Shown: positions 7,664-16,029, counted from the stretch's first letter. The stretch: 26,675 nt of DNA from an uncultured Schaedlerella sp. (GCA_934435195.1 CAKSAJ010000032.1:1-26675), one strand, 5' to 3'. The notes: a model not told the origin generated them from the sequence alone. Numbers and translations: made by a program.

Positions 7664-8477
7664 TCAGAAAAGCACAGTGTCTGCAGAAAAAAAGAAAATA
7701 TTCAATAAAGTTTTTTGGAGATCATTTACATTATCAGGTACATGGAACTATATTAATGCCCAGGGTGTTGCCTTTTTATATTGTATGCTTCCATTCATAA
7801 ATGCTGTATATAAGAAAAAAGAAGATAGAGTTGCAGCAATGAAACGTCATATGTCATACTTCAATATTACACCTGCAATTGTAACATTTCCATTAGGAAT
7901 TGCAGGAAGTATGGAAGAGGAAAATGCATCGAAACCAGATTTTGATATATCATCAATCAATGCTATCAAAGCTAGTTTAATGGGACCTTTATCAGGAATT
8001 GGAGATTCATTTTTTTGGGGAACAATTCGTGTAATTGCAGCTGGGATTGGTATTAGTTTAGCACAGAAAGGAAACCCGCTTGGCCCTGTATTATTCCTAC
8101 TATTATATAATATTCCATATTTCATTACAAAATATTATTCATTAAGATTAGGATATAATCTTGGGGGACAGTTTGTTAAGAAAGCGTACGAGAATGGATT
8201 AATCGAAATTATCACAAGAGCTGCCGGTATACTGGGACTTATGATGGTAGGTGCAATGATTTATTCTAATGTTAGTTTTTCAACAACATTGCACTTTACA
8301 TTAGGTGATATGAAATTTGAATTGCAAGAAATATTAGATCAGATACTGAAGGGGATTTTGCCATTAGGAGCTACTATGGGATGTTTTATTCTGTTAAGAA
8401 AGAAAATAAGTGCGAACAAGATTATTGTTGGAATTTTGATTTTATCTATTATTTTAAGCTTTTGTAAAATTGCCTAA
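7656..8477 (+). CDS. PTS mannose/fructose/sorbose-family EIID
   Basis: Membrane partner of EIIC, unique to Man-family PTS. The start at 7656 is chosen over an earlier in-frame ATG (7614) because AGGAGG (7641-7646) is correctly placed, and the protein then begins MSNQKSTVSAEKKKIFNKVF followed by the expected FWRSFTLSGTWNYINAQGVAF. It has 273 residues. The conserved GPLSGIGDSFFWGT loop is present near residue 108, and two or three hydrophobic segments lie in the C-terminal third. The protein ends soon after GILILSIILSF, as normal. No gene for a separate phosphosugar enzyme follows directly. The next gene is a GH43 glycosidase. Confidence 0.94.
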   Translation: MSNQKSTVSAEKKKIFNKVFWRSFTLSGTWNYINAQGVAFLYCMLPFINAVYKKKEDRVAAMKRHMSYFNITPAIVTFPLGIAGSMEEENASKPDFDISSINAIKASLMGPLSGIGDSFFWGTIRVIAAGIGISLAQKGNPLGPVLFLLLYNIPYFITKYYSLRLGYNLGGQFVKKAYENGLIEIITRAAGILGLMMVGAMIYSNVSFSTTLHFTLGDMKFELQEILDQILKGILPLGATMGCFILLRKKISANKIIVGILILSIILSFCKIA

Positions 8478-8487
8478 TGATAATTAT

Positions 8488-8520
8488 GAAGGATTGCGTC
8501 GTATTATAGTGCAATCCTTC
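8488..8520 (+). terminator. Intercistronic hairpin between EIID and GH43
   Basis: A perfect 10-bp stem (GAAGGATTGC 8488-8497, GCAATCCTTC 8511-8520) has a 13-nt AT-rich loop. No T-run follows, so it is more likely an mRNA-stabilising or partial-termination structure that tunes GH43 expression relative to the transporter than a full terminator. Confidence 0.5.
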
Positions 8521-8550
8521 AATATATATTAAATATGGAAGGAAATAAAA

Positions 8551-10074
8551 ATGAAATATCAAAACCCTATTATAGAAGGTTTTTATCCAGATCCAAGTGT
8601 ATGTCGAGTAGGAGAGGATTATTATTTAATTACAAGTTCTTTTGAATACTTTCCAGGAATTCCCATTTTTCATAGTAAAGATCTAGTGAACTGGAAACAG
8701 ATTGGACATTGCTTAACGACCGATGAACAACTACCGATACAGAATGCAGTTAATTCATATGGAATTTATGCACCAACAATTAGATTTCATAATGGAAGAT
8801 TCTATGTTATTGCAACGAACGTTACAAATTATTATAATTTTATTGTTTGGTCTGAGAATCCAAAAGGACCATGGTCAGATCCTATTAAGTTAGAGGAATG
8901 GGATGGAATAGATCCATCTCTGTTTTTTGATGATGATGGTAAAGTATATATTATGGGAAATTCATATAAAAGAAAAGCAGAGACATTGGGATGCTATATG
9001 GCAGAATTGGATATTAAAACAGGAAAATTAAAAACAGAAAGACGCTTGGTGTGTGTAGGAACTGGAGGAAAAGCACCAGAATCACCACATCTTTATAAGA
9101 AGAATGGAAAATATTATCTGATTATGGCAGAAGGAGGAACGGAATATGGACATATGGTAACGCTATTTAGAAGTGATAGCCCATATGGTCCATTTGAAAG
9201 TTATGAAAATAATCCTATACTGACACATAGAAGTAGAAAACATGTGTTTCAAGGAATTGGTCATATGGATCTTGTAGAAGATCATCAAGGAAACTGGTGG
9301 GGAGTATGTCTAGGTATGCGTCCTAAGGGAAGTCATGCATATTTTCATCATCTTGGCAGAGAAACATTCCTAGTGCCAGTCGTATGGACACAAGATGGTT
9401 GGATAAAAGCAGGAACAAATAAAATGGTGGAAGAGATATATGAGAATCTGCTGATGACTAAAGAGCAAAAAAAGCCAGGCGATTTTGAAGATGATTTCTC
9501 AATGGAACGCAGATTGGATGAATGGGTTCATCTGAGGAATCCTGAAAGAGAGAATTATTCATTAGATGAAAGTGGAAAAGGCTTATGGATGACTGGAAAT
9601 AAAGAAACTCTTAGTTCAGGAGGATCATGTACTTTTATAGGGAAAAGACAATGCCATTTTGAATGTGATACTACTGTAGCTTTTAAATTGAATTTAAAAA
9701 ATGAAGATGAAGAGGCTGGTTTAACAGCTTATATGAGCGATAGTTATCATTATGATATTTGTGTAAAGAATAAAAATGGGGAAAATCATATTATTTTACG
9801 AAAGGTAATTGCGGATTTTTGCATAGAGGAAACATCAGTAGTACTGGAAGATGATTGCGTAGTTCTTGGAATCGAAGCAGACGAAAAAATATATAGATTT
9901 TATTTTAAAGATACAGAGAATAAAAAGTGGTATATTGGAAAAGCTGAATGCAAATTTTTAGCAAGTGAGATTTCTGCAACATTTACAGGAACAATTTTGG
10001 GGATTTATGTTACTGCGAATGGAAAAGAAGAAACGCCACAAATATGTGTTAATAAATTTGAATATCATGTTTGA
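8551..10074 (+). CDS. GH43-family glycosidase (beta-xylosidase/arabinosidase type)
   Basis: A five-bladed propeller hydrolase of family 43 that removes xylose or arabinose units from oligosaccharides by inversion. The 507 residues form an N-terminal propeller and a C-terminal beta-sandwich (about 315-507), as in beta-xylosidases of this family. The catalytic set is visible: base Asp14 (FYPDPSV), pKa-tuning Asp121 (GIDPSLFFDDDG) and acid Glu177 (KAPESPHLY). There is no signal peptide, so it acts in the cytoplasm on imported sugars. AAGGAAA lies before the ATG. It is last in the sigma-54 operon. A GH43 paired with a PTS is noteworthy because PTS import normally phosphorylates the sugar and GH43 enzymes are known for unphosphorylated substrates. 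Confidence 0.92.
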   Translation: MKYQNPIIEGFYPDPSVCRVGEDYYLITSSFEYFPGIPIFHSKDLVNWKQIGHCLTTDEQLPIQNAVNSYGIYAPTIRFHNGRFYVIATNVTNYYNFIVWSENPKGPWSDPIKLEEWDGIDPSLFFDDDGKVYIMGNSYKRKAETLGCYMAELDIKTGKLKTERRLVCVGTGGKAPESPHLYKKNGKYYLIMAEGGTEYGHMVTLFRSDSPYGPFESYENNPILTHRSRKHVFQGIGHMDLVEDHQGNWWGVCLGMRPKGSHAYFHHLGRETFLVPVVWTQDGWIKAGTNKMVEEIYENLLMTKEQKKPGDFEDDFSMERRLDEWVHLRNPERENYSLDESGKGLWMTGNKETLSSGGSCTFIGKRQCHFECDTTVAFKLNLKNEDEEAGLTAYMSDSYHYDICVKNKNGENHIILRKVIADFCIEETSVVLEDDCVVLGIEADEKIYRFYFKDTENKKWYIGKAECKFLASEISATFTGTILGIYVTANGKEETPQICVNKFEYHV

Positions 10075-10116
10075 GTGTGAAGAAAAGTCTGTAAATAGAA
10101 TTCTTCTATGATAATT

Positions 10117-10160
10117 AAGAGCGATAAGTACTGGATTGGAGCTTTTCGCTCTTGTTTTAT
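10117..10160 (+). terminator. Terminator after GH43
   Basis: AAGAGCGA (10117-10124) pairs with TCGCTCTT (10146-10153) across a 21-nt loop, followed by GTTTTAT. It ends the PTS/GH43 operon. Confidence 0.6.
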
Positions 10161-10191
10161 ATATAACAGTTATAAATTTGCATGTCAATAG

Positions 10192-10215
10192 CAGGTGGAG
10201 AATCCGCCTGTTTTT
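10192..10215 (+). terminator. Second terminator-like hairpin
   Basis: CAGGTGG (10192-10198) and CCGCCTG (10204-10210) pair with one G-U across a short AGAAT loop, followed by five T. It probably backs up the preceding terminator or marks the edge of the next structured element. Confidence 0.6.
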
Positions 10216-10239
10216 CAACTTGGAATCTATTGCCTATTC

Positions 10240-10400
10240 TGGTATGCATTTTGCGCCATTCGGCGGTCGCAAATGCGTTTTAGAACGGCCGCTCTGCGGA
10301 TGGAATCAGTCGTTGTACTACACTTACACTTCGTTGTAAATGGCAAGGGCTAAAGCCGGCATGAATGCCCCATTGACACCGAAATGTAAGTGTAATGTGA
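10240..10400 (+). ncRNA. HEARO / IscB omega-RNA-like structured element, no associated ORF
   Basis: A GC-rich island sits in AT-rich surroundings and is full of stems. GCATTTTGCG pairs with CGCAAATGC (10246-10276, one bulge) around a GCC/GGC inner turn. CCGC pairs with GCGG (10289-10299). A 15-bp stem, TACACTTACACTTCG (10319-10333) with CGAAATGTAAGTGTA (10380-10394, one mismatch), closes over two small hairpins (GGCTAAAGCC and GGCATGAATGCC). It ends at AATGTGAG. HEARO RNAs, the omega RNAs of IscB-type IS elements, are described as sitting directly before ATGA or GTGA, and GTGA is present here. No IscB reading frame is nearby, so it would be an orphan guide RNA. The identification comes from structure and memory of the family, not from a covariance search. 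Confidence 0.4.
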
Positions 10401-10412
10401 GTAATCAAGCAG

Positions 10413-10593
10413 ATGTACTTGAGCTGGAAGTGTTTTTATATTGTTGCAATAAACAGAAACCAAATTTAGATATGCAGCCTGAAGAATGCAGAGATAAATG
10501 CGGAGTAGGAGGAAGAGGGAAAACCCGCCTAGCGGGTGTCCCTTAAAAAAGGTATCAAACCACAATGAGAGCGTGATTTGATACCTTTTTTTT
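10413..10593 (+). repeat. Direct repeat, copy B
   Basis: The shorter copy of the element at 1285-1520, in the same orientation. It lacks the two extra pieces seen in copy A but keeps the GC-rich hairpin (10517-10542) and the terminator. It starts about 13 nt after the GTGA that closes the omega-RNA-like element, and that element may have inserted at its left edge. Together the copies bracket about 8.9 kb containing the whole sigma-54 sugar module. Confidence 0.8.
10544..10593 (+). terminator. Rho-independent terminator of repeat copy B
   Basis: GGTATCAAA (10551-10559) pairs perfectly with TTTGATACC (10577-10585), flanked by A- and T-runs. Same design as copy A, with one loop base changed (GAGAGA to GAGAGC). 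Confidence 0.85.
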
Positions 10594-10689
10594 ATACCCG
10601 AAAAAATTTTTTAACTTTTTTCGGCTTCAGCTTAGCAAATCACACCTTGCTGTACAGATATGGTGCGGAAAGAGGGATAAACACTTTTC

Positions 10690-10776
10690 AAAGATGTCTA
10701 TGAACGTGGGGAGCTTATTGAAAGTGAACACAGCAAAGAATCTGTCCGGGAACTGCGAAGGAGATACAAAAACTGA
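10690..10776 (+). pseudogene. Short coding-like remnant
   Basis: Twenty-eight codons of Glu/Arg-rich sequence (including VYERGELIESEHSKESVREL) end in a stop, with no start codon and a broken frame upstream. The helical, charged composition resembles the tail of a real protein, perhaps from a mobile element, but I do not recognise the family. Confidence 0.25.
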
Positions 10777-10878
10777 AAAAAAGAGTGGAGTTGCAATTAG
10801 AGAAAATAAGGGAAATAAAACTCTTCTGTAGAATCGTATATGTGGGGACGCATTATGAATATTGACGTATCCACTTAC

Positions 10879-10916
10879 AAAGATGAGCAGAAGATTTCAG
10901 ACTTCTGCTCATCTTT
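10879..10916. terminator. Perfect 15-bp hairpin
   Basis: AAAGATGAGCAGAAG (10879-10893) and CTTCTGCTCATCTTT (10902-10916) are exact reverse complements around an 8-nt loop. The T-run is weak on both strands, so it may be a terminator, an mRNA-protecting stem or a protein-binding palindrome upstream of ktrB. Confidence 0.55.
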
Positions 10917-11020
10917 ATACAATCTTAATTTCAAAACAAACTTACTTACGCCCATTTAATACAAATAAAGATAGAGTAAAGGCAATATAAAAAAGAAATT
11001 GAGATTATGGGGATATAGTT

Positions 11021-12361
11021 ATGCAACAGACAAACAGATCAAGACATCGACATATGACATCATTTCAAGTGATTAGTTTAGGGTTTTTATCCGTGATTCT
11101 CTTAGGCAGCCTGCTTTTGATGCTGCCGATTGCTACAAAAAGCGGTCAGTGTACCTCCTTTTTGGATGCTTTGTTTACCGCAACTTCTGCGGTTTGTGTG
11201 ACGGGACTGGTTATTAATGATACGGCAACCTACTGGTCTTTATTTGGACAAGGAATTATTTTACTGCTGATTCAAATCGGAGGTATGGGAATTGTTACGA
11301 TTGCTATTGCGATTGCTGTTGTATCCGGACGCAAAATCGGGTTGATGCAGCGAAGTACCATGCAGGAGGCAATTTCAGCTCCAACGGTGGGCGGCATTGT
11401 ACGGAGAACGCAATTTATTATCCGGACTACTATTCTTATCGAAATCATTGGTGCGGCTCTTTTAGCCCCTGTTTTTTGTAGGGACTTTGGGTTTTGGAAA
11501 GGAATATGGTATTCGCTGTTCCATTCTATTTCTGCTTTTTGCAATGCAGGATTTGATCTAATCGGTATAAGAACTCCTTTTTCCTCGTTGACCTCTTATT
11601 CTGTACAGCCGATTGTAAATCTTGTAATTATGGCGCTGATTGTTGCAGGAGGTATTGGATTCCTTACATGGGAGGATATAAAGAATCATAAATGGCATTT
11701 CAAAAAATACCGGATGCAAAGCAAGGTGATTTTTATGGTAACAGGACTATTGATATTCTTACCGGCTCTTTACTTTTTTTATTTTGAATTTTCAAATGTG
11801 CCTCTTACGGAAAGAGTATGGGTTTCCTTGTTTCAATCCGTTACACCGAGAACTGCAGGATTTAATACGGCAGATTTGACTTTACTCAGTGAAGTTGGGC
11901 AAATGCTTATCATTATTCTGATGCTTATCGGTGGCTCTCCCGGTTCCACTGCAGGTGGTATGAAAACGACAACTCTTGCAGTTCTCGTTTCATCGGCATT
12001 ATCTGTATTTAGGAAAAAGGAACACACCCATTTTTTTGGCAGACAAATTCCAGATGGCACTATCAGAAATGCAGCTACAATTTTTTTGATGTATATCGTT
12101 TTATTTCTTGTCGGAGGAATGGTAATTAGCAGCACAGAAGATATTCCACTTATGACCGCTTTGTTTGAGACGGCGTCGGCAATCGGAACAGTAGGGTTAT
12201 CGCTGGGAATAACTCCTGATCTGGGGCTTGTTTCCCATATAATCTTGATTTGCCTGATGTTTTTTGGCAGAGTGGGAGGATTGACCTTGATTTTTGCCAC
12301 CATTTCTGAAAAAAAGGCTAACGGTTCAAGATATCCTCAGGAAAAAATTACAGTAGGTTAA
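11021..12361 (+). CDS. ktrB: Ktr/Trk potassium uptake channel subunit
   Basis: Membrane subunit of a Ktr-type K+ transporter. The 446 residues fold as four repeated membrane-pore-membrane units. The four pore loops are recognisable by their glycine filter residues: TSAVCVTGL, SISAFCNAGFD, SVTPRTAGFNT and SAIGTVGLS. The flexible gate after the third unit is the GGSPGSTAGGMKT stretch. Size and short N-terminus fit KtrB rather than the longer TrkH. It is followed 13 nt later by its RCK-domain regulator, forming a KtrAB pair. Confidence 0.95.
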   Translation: MQQTNRSRHRHMTSFQVISLGFLSVILLGSLLLMLPIATKSGQCTSFLDALFTATSAVCVTGLVINDTATYWSLFGQGIILLLIQIGGMGIVTIAIAIAVVSGRKIGLMQRSTMQEAISAPTVGGIVRRTQFIIRTTILIEIIGAALLAPVFCRDFGFWKGIWYSLFHSISAFCNAGFDLIGIRTPFSSLTSYSVQPIVNLVIMALIVAGGIGFLTWEDIKNHKWHFKKYRMQSKVIFMVTGLLIFLPALYFFYFEFSNVPLTERVWVSLFQSVTPRTAGFNTADLTLLSEVGQMLIIILMLIGGSPGSTAGGMKTTTLAVLVSSALSVFRKKEHTHFFGRQIPDGTIRNAATIFLMYIVLFLVGGMVISSTEDIPLMTALFETASAIGTVGLSLGITPDLGLVSHIILICLMFFGRVGGLTLIFATISEKKANGSRYPQEKITVG

Positions 12362-12374
12362 GGAGAATAAAAAA

Positions 12375-13022
12375 ATGAAATCAATATTACTTATCGGTCT
12401 GGGAAGATTCGGACGGCATATCGCTATAAAATTAGATGAATTGCATCATCAGGTGATGGCGGTAGATAAAGAAGATACTCGAGTTGATGCTGTACTTCCC
12501 TTTGTAACTAACGCTCAGATTGGGGATGCGACGAATGAGGATTTTTTAAGTTCGCTTGGTGTTGGGAATTTTGATGTTTGTATTGTGGCTATCGGAGATA
12601 ACTTTCAGAATTCATTGGAAGTAACGTCCCTTTTGAAGGAACTCGGTGCAAGAATGGTGGTGTCTCGTGCCGCTCGTGATGTTCATGCAAAATTTCTTTT
12701 ACGGAACGGCGCAGATGAAATTGTTTATCCCGAAAGGCAGCTTGCCGATTGGGTTGCGATCCGTTATAGTGCTGATCATATTTTCGATTACATAGAACTA
12801 GATGAAGAACATGCAATTTTTGAAATATCTATACCGGGAGAATGGATAGGAAAAACAATCGGTCAGTTGGATATACGAAAAAAATATAACGTCAATATTA
12901 TGGCGCTGAAAACAAATGATATTATGAATTTGAAAATAAGTTCCGATACGCAGTTGTTAAAGGACAGTACCATGCTTGTTCTTGGGGAGACGAAACATAT
13001 TCAAAAATGTTTTCATATTTAA
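12375..13022 (+). CDS. ktrA: Ktr/Trk potassium uptake regulatory subunit (RCK)
   Basis: Cytoplasmic ring protein that gates the KtrB channel in response to nucleotides. The Rossmann-type RCK-N domain opens with ILLIGLGRFGRHIA and shows the acidic residue after beta-2 (AVDKED), as in NAD(H)/ATP-binding RCK proteins. The RCK-C domain is the last 75 or so residues, which in Firmicute KtrA is a known binding site for c-di-AMP. Its 215 residues are normal length. AAGGAG is well placed before the ATG. It likely forms one transcript with ktrB and the following small ORF. Confidence 0.94.
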   Translation: MKSILLIGLGRFGRHIAIKLDELHHQVMAVDKEDTRVDAVLPFVTNAQIGDATNEDFLSSLGVGNFDVCIVAIGDNFQNSLEVTSLLKELGARMVVSRAARDVHAKFLLRNGADEIVYPERQLADWVAIRYSADHIFDYIELDEEHAIFEISIPGEWIGKTIGQLDIRKKYNVNIMALKTNDIMNLKISSDTQLLKDSTMLVLGETKHIQKCFHI

Positions 13023-13043
13023 TTTTTGAAAGAAGTTGGTGAT

Positions 13044-13172
13044 ATGAAAGGCTTTGTTTTACTTATAGTGGTATTGGCAGCATTTATTTATGGTTATTTT
13101 CTTATGGAAAAGCTGGATAAATTTCTCGAGGAAAATCAATCCCAAAAACTTATTTGTCGAAAAATTGAGTGA
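13044..13172 (+). CDS. Small membrane protein after ktrA, probably frameshifted
   Basis: Forty-two codons with a ribosome site-like AAAGAAG before the ATG. The N-terminus is one membrane helix (KGFVLLIVVLAAFIYGYFLM), followed by a charged helix (EKLDKFLEEN). The frame stops at 13170. The +1 frame (about 13141-13239) continues in protein-like style with NLFVEKLSDFSERFLLSATS and then stops, suggesting that one base was gained or lost near 13135-13145 and that the original product was about 65 residues. Its place between KtrA and KdpD hints at a role tied to the K+ system. No function is known to me. Confidence 0.5.
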   Translation: MKGFVLLIVVLAAFIYGYFLMEKLDKFLEENQSQKLICRKIE

Positions 13173-13329
13173 TTTTTCGGAGCGTTTTCTGCTTTCGGCT
13201 ACAAGCCCGAATGGAAAAAAAGAAGAAAAGGTGGTATAATCTTTATGCGATTTTAATGTCAGTGTTAAAATACTTTTCTGAAATTTACTTATTATTCTAT
13301 ATAACGTTTTTGTACAAGGAGATGACCGT

Positions 13330-16029
13330 ATGGGTGAAAGCAGACACAATCCGAATCAGATATTAAAGGCAATCCAAGCTGATGAAGAAAACCGTAATAA
13401 AGGACATTTGAAAATCTTTTTCGGATACGCAGCTGGTGTGGGTAAAACCTACGCCATGTTAGAAGCGGCTCATATGGAAAAACAGCAGGGAATTGACGTG
13501 GTAGCCGGTTATGTAGAACCCCACGCACGCCCCAAAACAGCAGCTCTTTTGAATGGCTTAGAAGTTCTTCCTACAAGCGAAGTTCTCTATAATGGTATGA
13601 TACTGAACGAATTCGACATTGACATGGCACTGAAAAGAAAACCACAGCTTATCCTTGTAGATGAACTTGCACATACGAATGCCGAAGGATGCCGTCATGC
13701 AAAACGGTATCAGGATATTAAGGAACTTTTGAATGCAGGGATCGATGTCTATACGACTGTCAATGTTCAGCATATTGAAAGCCTTTGTGATACAGTTGCA
13801 TCCATTACGGAAATTGTTGTACGGGAACGCATCCCGGATTCTATTTTTGATAATGCAGATCAGGTTGAATTAATAGATATTGAACCACAGGATTTGATCA
13901 ACCGTTTGAATACAGAAAATGTATACAGACAGACACAGGAAAAACAGGCAGTAGAAAATTTTTTTACAATAGAAAATTTGACAGCTCTCCGGGAGATTTC
14001 ACTGCGGCGATGTGCGGACCGGGTGAATATCCTTACAGAAAATACCCGCATAAAAAATCATGGAGATTATCACACAGGCGAACATATTCTTGTATGTCTA
14101 TCTTCTTCTCCATCCAATGCGAAAATTATCCGTACCGCCGCAAAAATGGCTTCTGCTTTTAAAGGGGAGTTTACGGCTCTATTTGTAGAAACCCCAGATT
14201 TTTCGGTGATGAGCGAGGAAAATGTAAAACGCCTGCGTTCAAATATTCGTCTTGCTGAGCAGCTTGGGGCAAAAATTGAAACAGTTTACGGAGAAGATGT
14301 TCCGTTTCAGATTGCGGAATTCACCCGTTTGTCCGGTGTGTCAAAGATTGTGATCGGACGTAGTTCTGCTACAAAACGGCATTTGCTCAGCAAACCGACC
14401 CTGACAGAAAAATTGATTGATTATGCCCCTAACCTGGATGTGCATATTATTCCGGATACGGTTTCTAATGCGGCAGTGTATCAGTTAAGAGGGGGAAGGA
14501 AAAAGAACCATATCCTATTCTCTGTCACTGATACATTAAAATCTACTGCGATTTTGATTTTATCCAGTTTAGTCGGAATGATTTTCCAGAAATTTGGATT
14601 TGACGAAGCAAATATCATTACTGTTTTTGTTTTAGGCGTTCTTGTCACCGCTGTCATCACGAAACATCAGATATACAGCCTAATTTCCTCGATTGTAAGT
14701 GTTTTGGTCTTTAATTTCCTGTTTACGGAACCTCAATTTACCTTGCAGGCGTATGATCAGGGTTATCCTGTTACTTTTATTATCATGTTTTTGGCGGCAT
14801 TTTTAACCGGTTCTCTTGCTATACGGATTAAAAACCAGGCAAAACAGGCGGCACAATCTGCTTACCGTACCAAAGTGTTATTTGATACAAACCAGCTATT
14901 GCAACAGGCAAAAGATAAAAATGAAATTGTATCTGCAACTTCAAATCAGCTCATTAAACTCTTGGGAAAAGATATCGTTTTTTATTTAGCTGATGGAGAA
15001 GTGTTGGATACGCCGCATATTTTTTCTGCGACGGAGGAAAATTTGGAATCGTGTATTTCCGAAAATGAAAAGGCCGTTGCCGGCTGGGTATTGAAAAACA
15101 ATAAACGTGCCGGAGCTACAACAGGAACGCTTTCCAATGCAAAATGCCTGTACCTTGCTGTTCGCAGCAATAGTATGGTATATGGAGTTGTTGGAATCAT
15201 GATGGGGGAAATACCTCTTGATCCATTTGAAAACAGTATTCTACTGTCCATTCTCGGAGAATGTGCCCTGGCTTTGGAAAATGAGAAAAATGCCCGTGAG
15301 AAACAGGAGGCGGCTATCCTTGCAAAAAATGAACAGTTGCGAGCGAACCTGCTGCGTGCTATTTCACATGATTTGAGGACACCGCTGACATCCATTTCCG
15401 GTAATGCCAGCAACCTTTTGTCCAATGGCGATTCCTTTGATAATGATACAAAAAAGCAGCTGTACATGGATATTTATGATGATTCCATGTGGCTGATTAA
15501 CCTTGTAGAAAACCTGCTGGCTGTAACCCGAATTGAAGAAGGACGGTTAAATCTCCGTATAACGGAAGATTTGATGGATGACGTGATCACAGAAGCGTTA
15601 CATCATATTAACCGAAAGAGTGAAGAACATCATATTTCTGTTGAAAGCAAAGAAGAATTTCTTCTTGCAAAAATGGATGCAAAGCTTATTGTTCAGGTAA
15701 TCATCAATATTGTTGATAATGCTATCAAATATACACCTAAAAATTCTCATATTGTTATTCGGACAGAAAAGCGGGGAAAACAAGCAATCGTATCTATATC
15801 GGATGACGGAAACGGAATTGCTGATGAAATAAAGCCACGGATATTCGACATGTTCTATAGCGGTGCAAATCAAATTGCAGACAGCCGCCGAAGTTTAGGA
15901 CTTGGATTATCTTTGTGCAAGTCCATTATTAACGCCCACGGCGGAGAACTTACTGTTTCAGATAATCTGCCGCACGGAACAGTATTTACATTTACATTAC
16001 CGGCAGGGGAGGTCAAAGTATATGAATAA
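13330..16029 (+). CDS. kdpD: Potassium/turgor sensor histidine kinase KdpD
   Basis: Membrane histidine kinase that senses K+ limitation and turgor and phosphorylates KdpE. The 899 residues match full-length KdpD. The order is: N-terminal KdpD domain with Walker A GYAAGVGKT (32-40), a Usp-like domain (about 250-375), four membrane helices (about 404-500, DUF4118), a GAF-like domain (about 515-650), HisKA with His680 (AISHDLRTPLTS), and HATPase with N-box NIVDNAIKY (793-801), G1 DDGNGI (825-830) and G2 GLGLSL (856-861). The Usp domain holds SSS (258-260), exactly 20 residues, then FTALF (281-285), close to the SxS-X20-FTAxY c-di-AMP motif described for S. aureus KdpD. AAGGAG precedes the ATG. 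Confidence 0.95.
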   Translation: MGESRHNPNQILKAIQADEENRNKGHLKIFFGYAAGVGKTYAMLEAAHMEKQQGIDVVAGYVEPHARPKTAALLNGLEVLPTSEVLYNGMILNEFDIDMALKRKPQLILVDELAHTNAEGCRHAKRYQDIKELLNAGIDVYTTVNVQHIESLCDTVASITEIVVRERIPDSIFDNADQVELIDIEPQDLINRLNTENVYRQTQEKQAVENFFTIENLTALREISLRRCADRVNILTENTRIKNHGDYHTGEHILVCLSSSPSNAKIIRTAAKMASAFKGEFTALFVETPDFSVMSEENVKRLRSNIRLAEQLGAKIETVYGEDVPFQIAEFTRLSGVSKIVIGRSSATKRHLLSKPTLTEKLIDYAPNLDVHIIPDTVSNAAVYQLRGGRKKNHILFSVTDTLKSTAILILSSLVGMIFQKFGFDEANIITVFVLGVLVTAVITKHQIYSLISSIVSVLVFNFLFTEPQFTLQAYDQGYPVTFIIMFLAAFLTGSLAIRIKNQAKQAAQSAYRTKVLFDTNQLLQQAKDKNEIVSATSNQLIKLLGKDIVFYLADGEVLDTPHIFSATEENLESCISENEKAVAGWVLKNNKRAGATTGTLSNAKCLYLAVRSNSMVYGVVGIMMGEIPLDPFENSILLSILGECALALENEKNAREKQEAAILAKNEQLRANLLRAISHDLRTPLTSISGNASNLLSNGDSFDNDTKKQLYMDIYDDSMWLINLVENLLAVTRIEEGRLNLRITEDLMDDVITEALHHINRKSEEHHISVESKEEFLLAKMDAKLIVQVIINIVDNAIKYTPKNSHIVIRTEKRGKQAIVSISDDGNGIADEIKPRIFDMFYSGANQIADSRRSLGLGLSLCKSIINAHGGELTVSDNLPHGTVFTFTLPAGEVKVYE

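Larger units (their letters stand above)
10594..11020. other. Gene-poor stretch before the potassium cluster
   Basis: Contains a short coding-like remnant (10690-10776), a strong hairpin (10879-10916) and an AT-rich leader of ktrB. No intact gene is seen. The ktrB ribosome site is GGGGAT, about 8 nt before its ATG. Confidence 0.4.

Noticed and set aside
10340..10546. 68-codon ORF beginning MARAKAGMN
   Set aside because: It runs through the stems of the omega-RNA-like element and into repeat copy B with no ribosome site. In copy A the same frame is broken by the extra segments.
11833..12303. 156-codon minus-strand ORF inside ktrB
   Set aside because: It is a shadow of the hydrophobic ktrB frame, Pro/Ile-rich as expected for antisense of membrane codons.
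14982..15467. 161-codon minus-strand ORF inside kdpD
   Set aside because: It is antisense to a fully conserved KdpD region, with no start signal.
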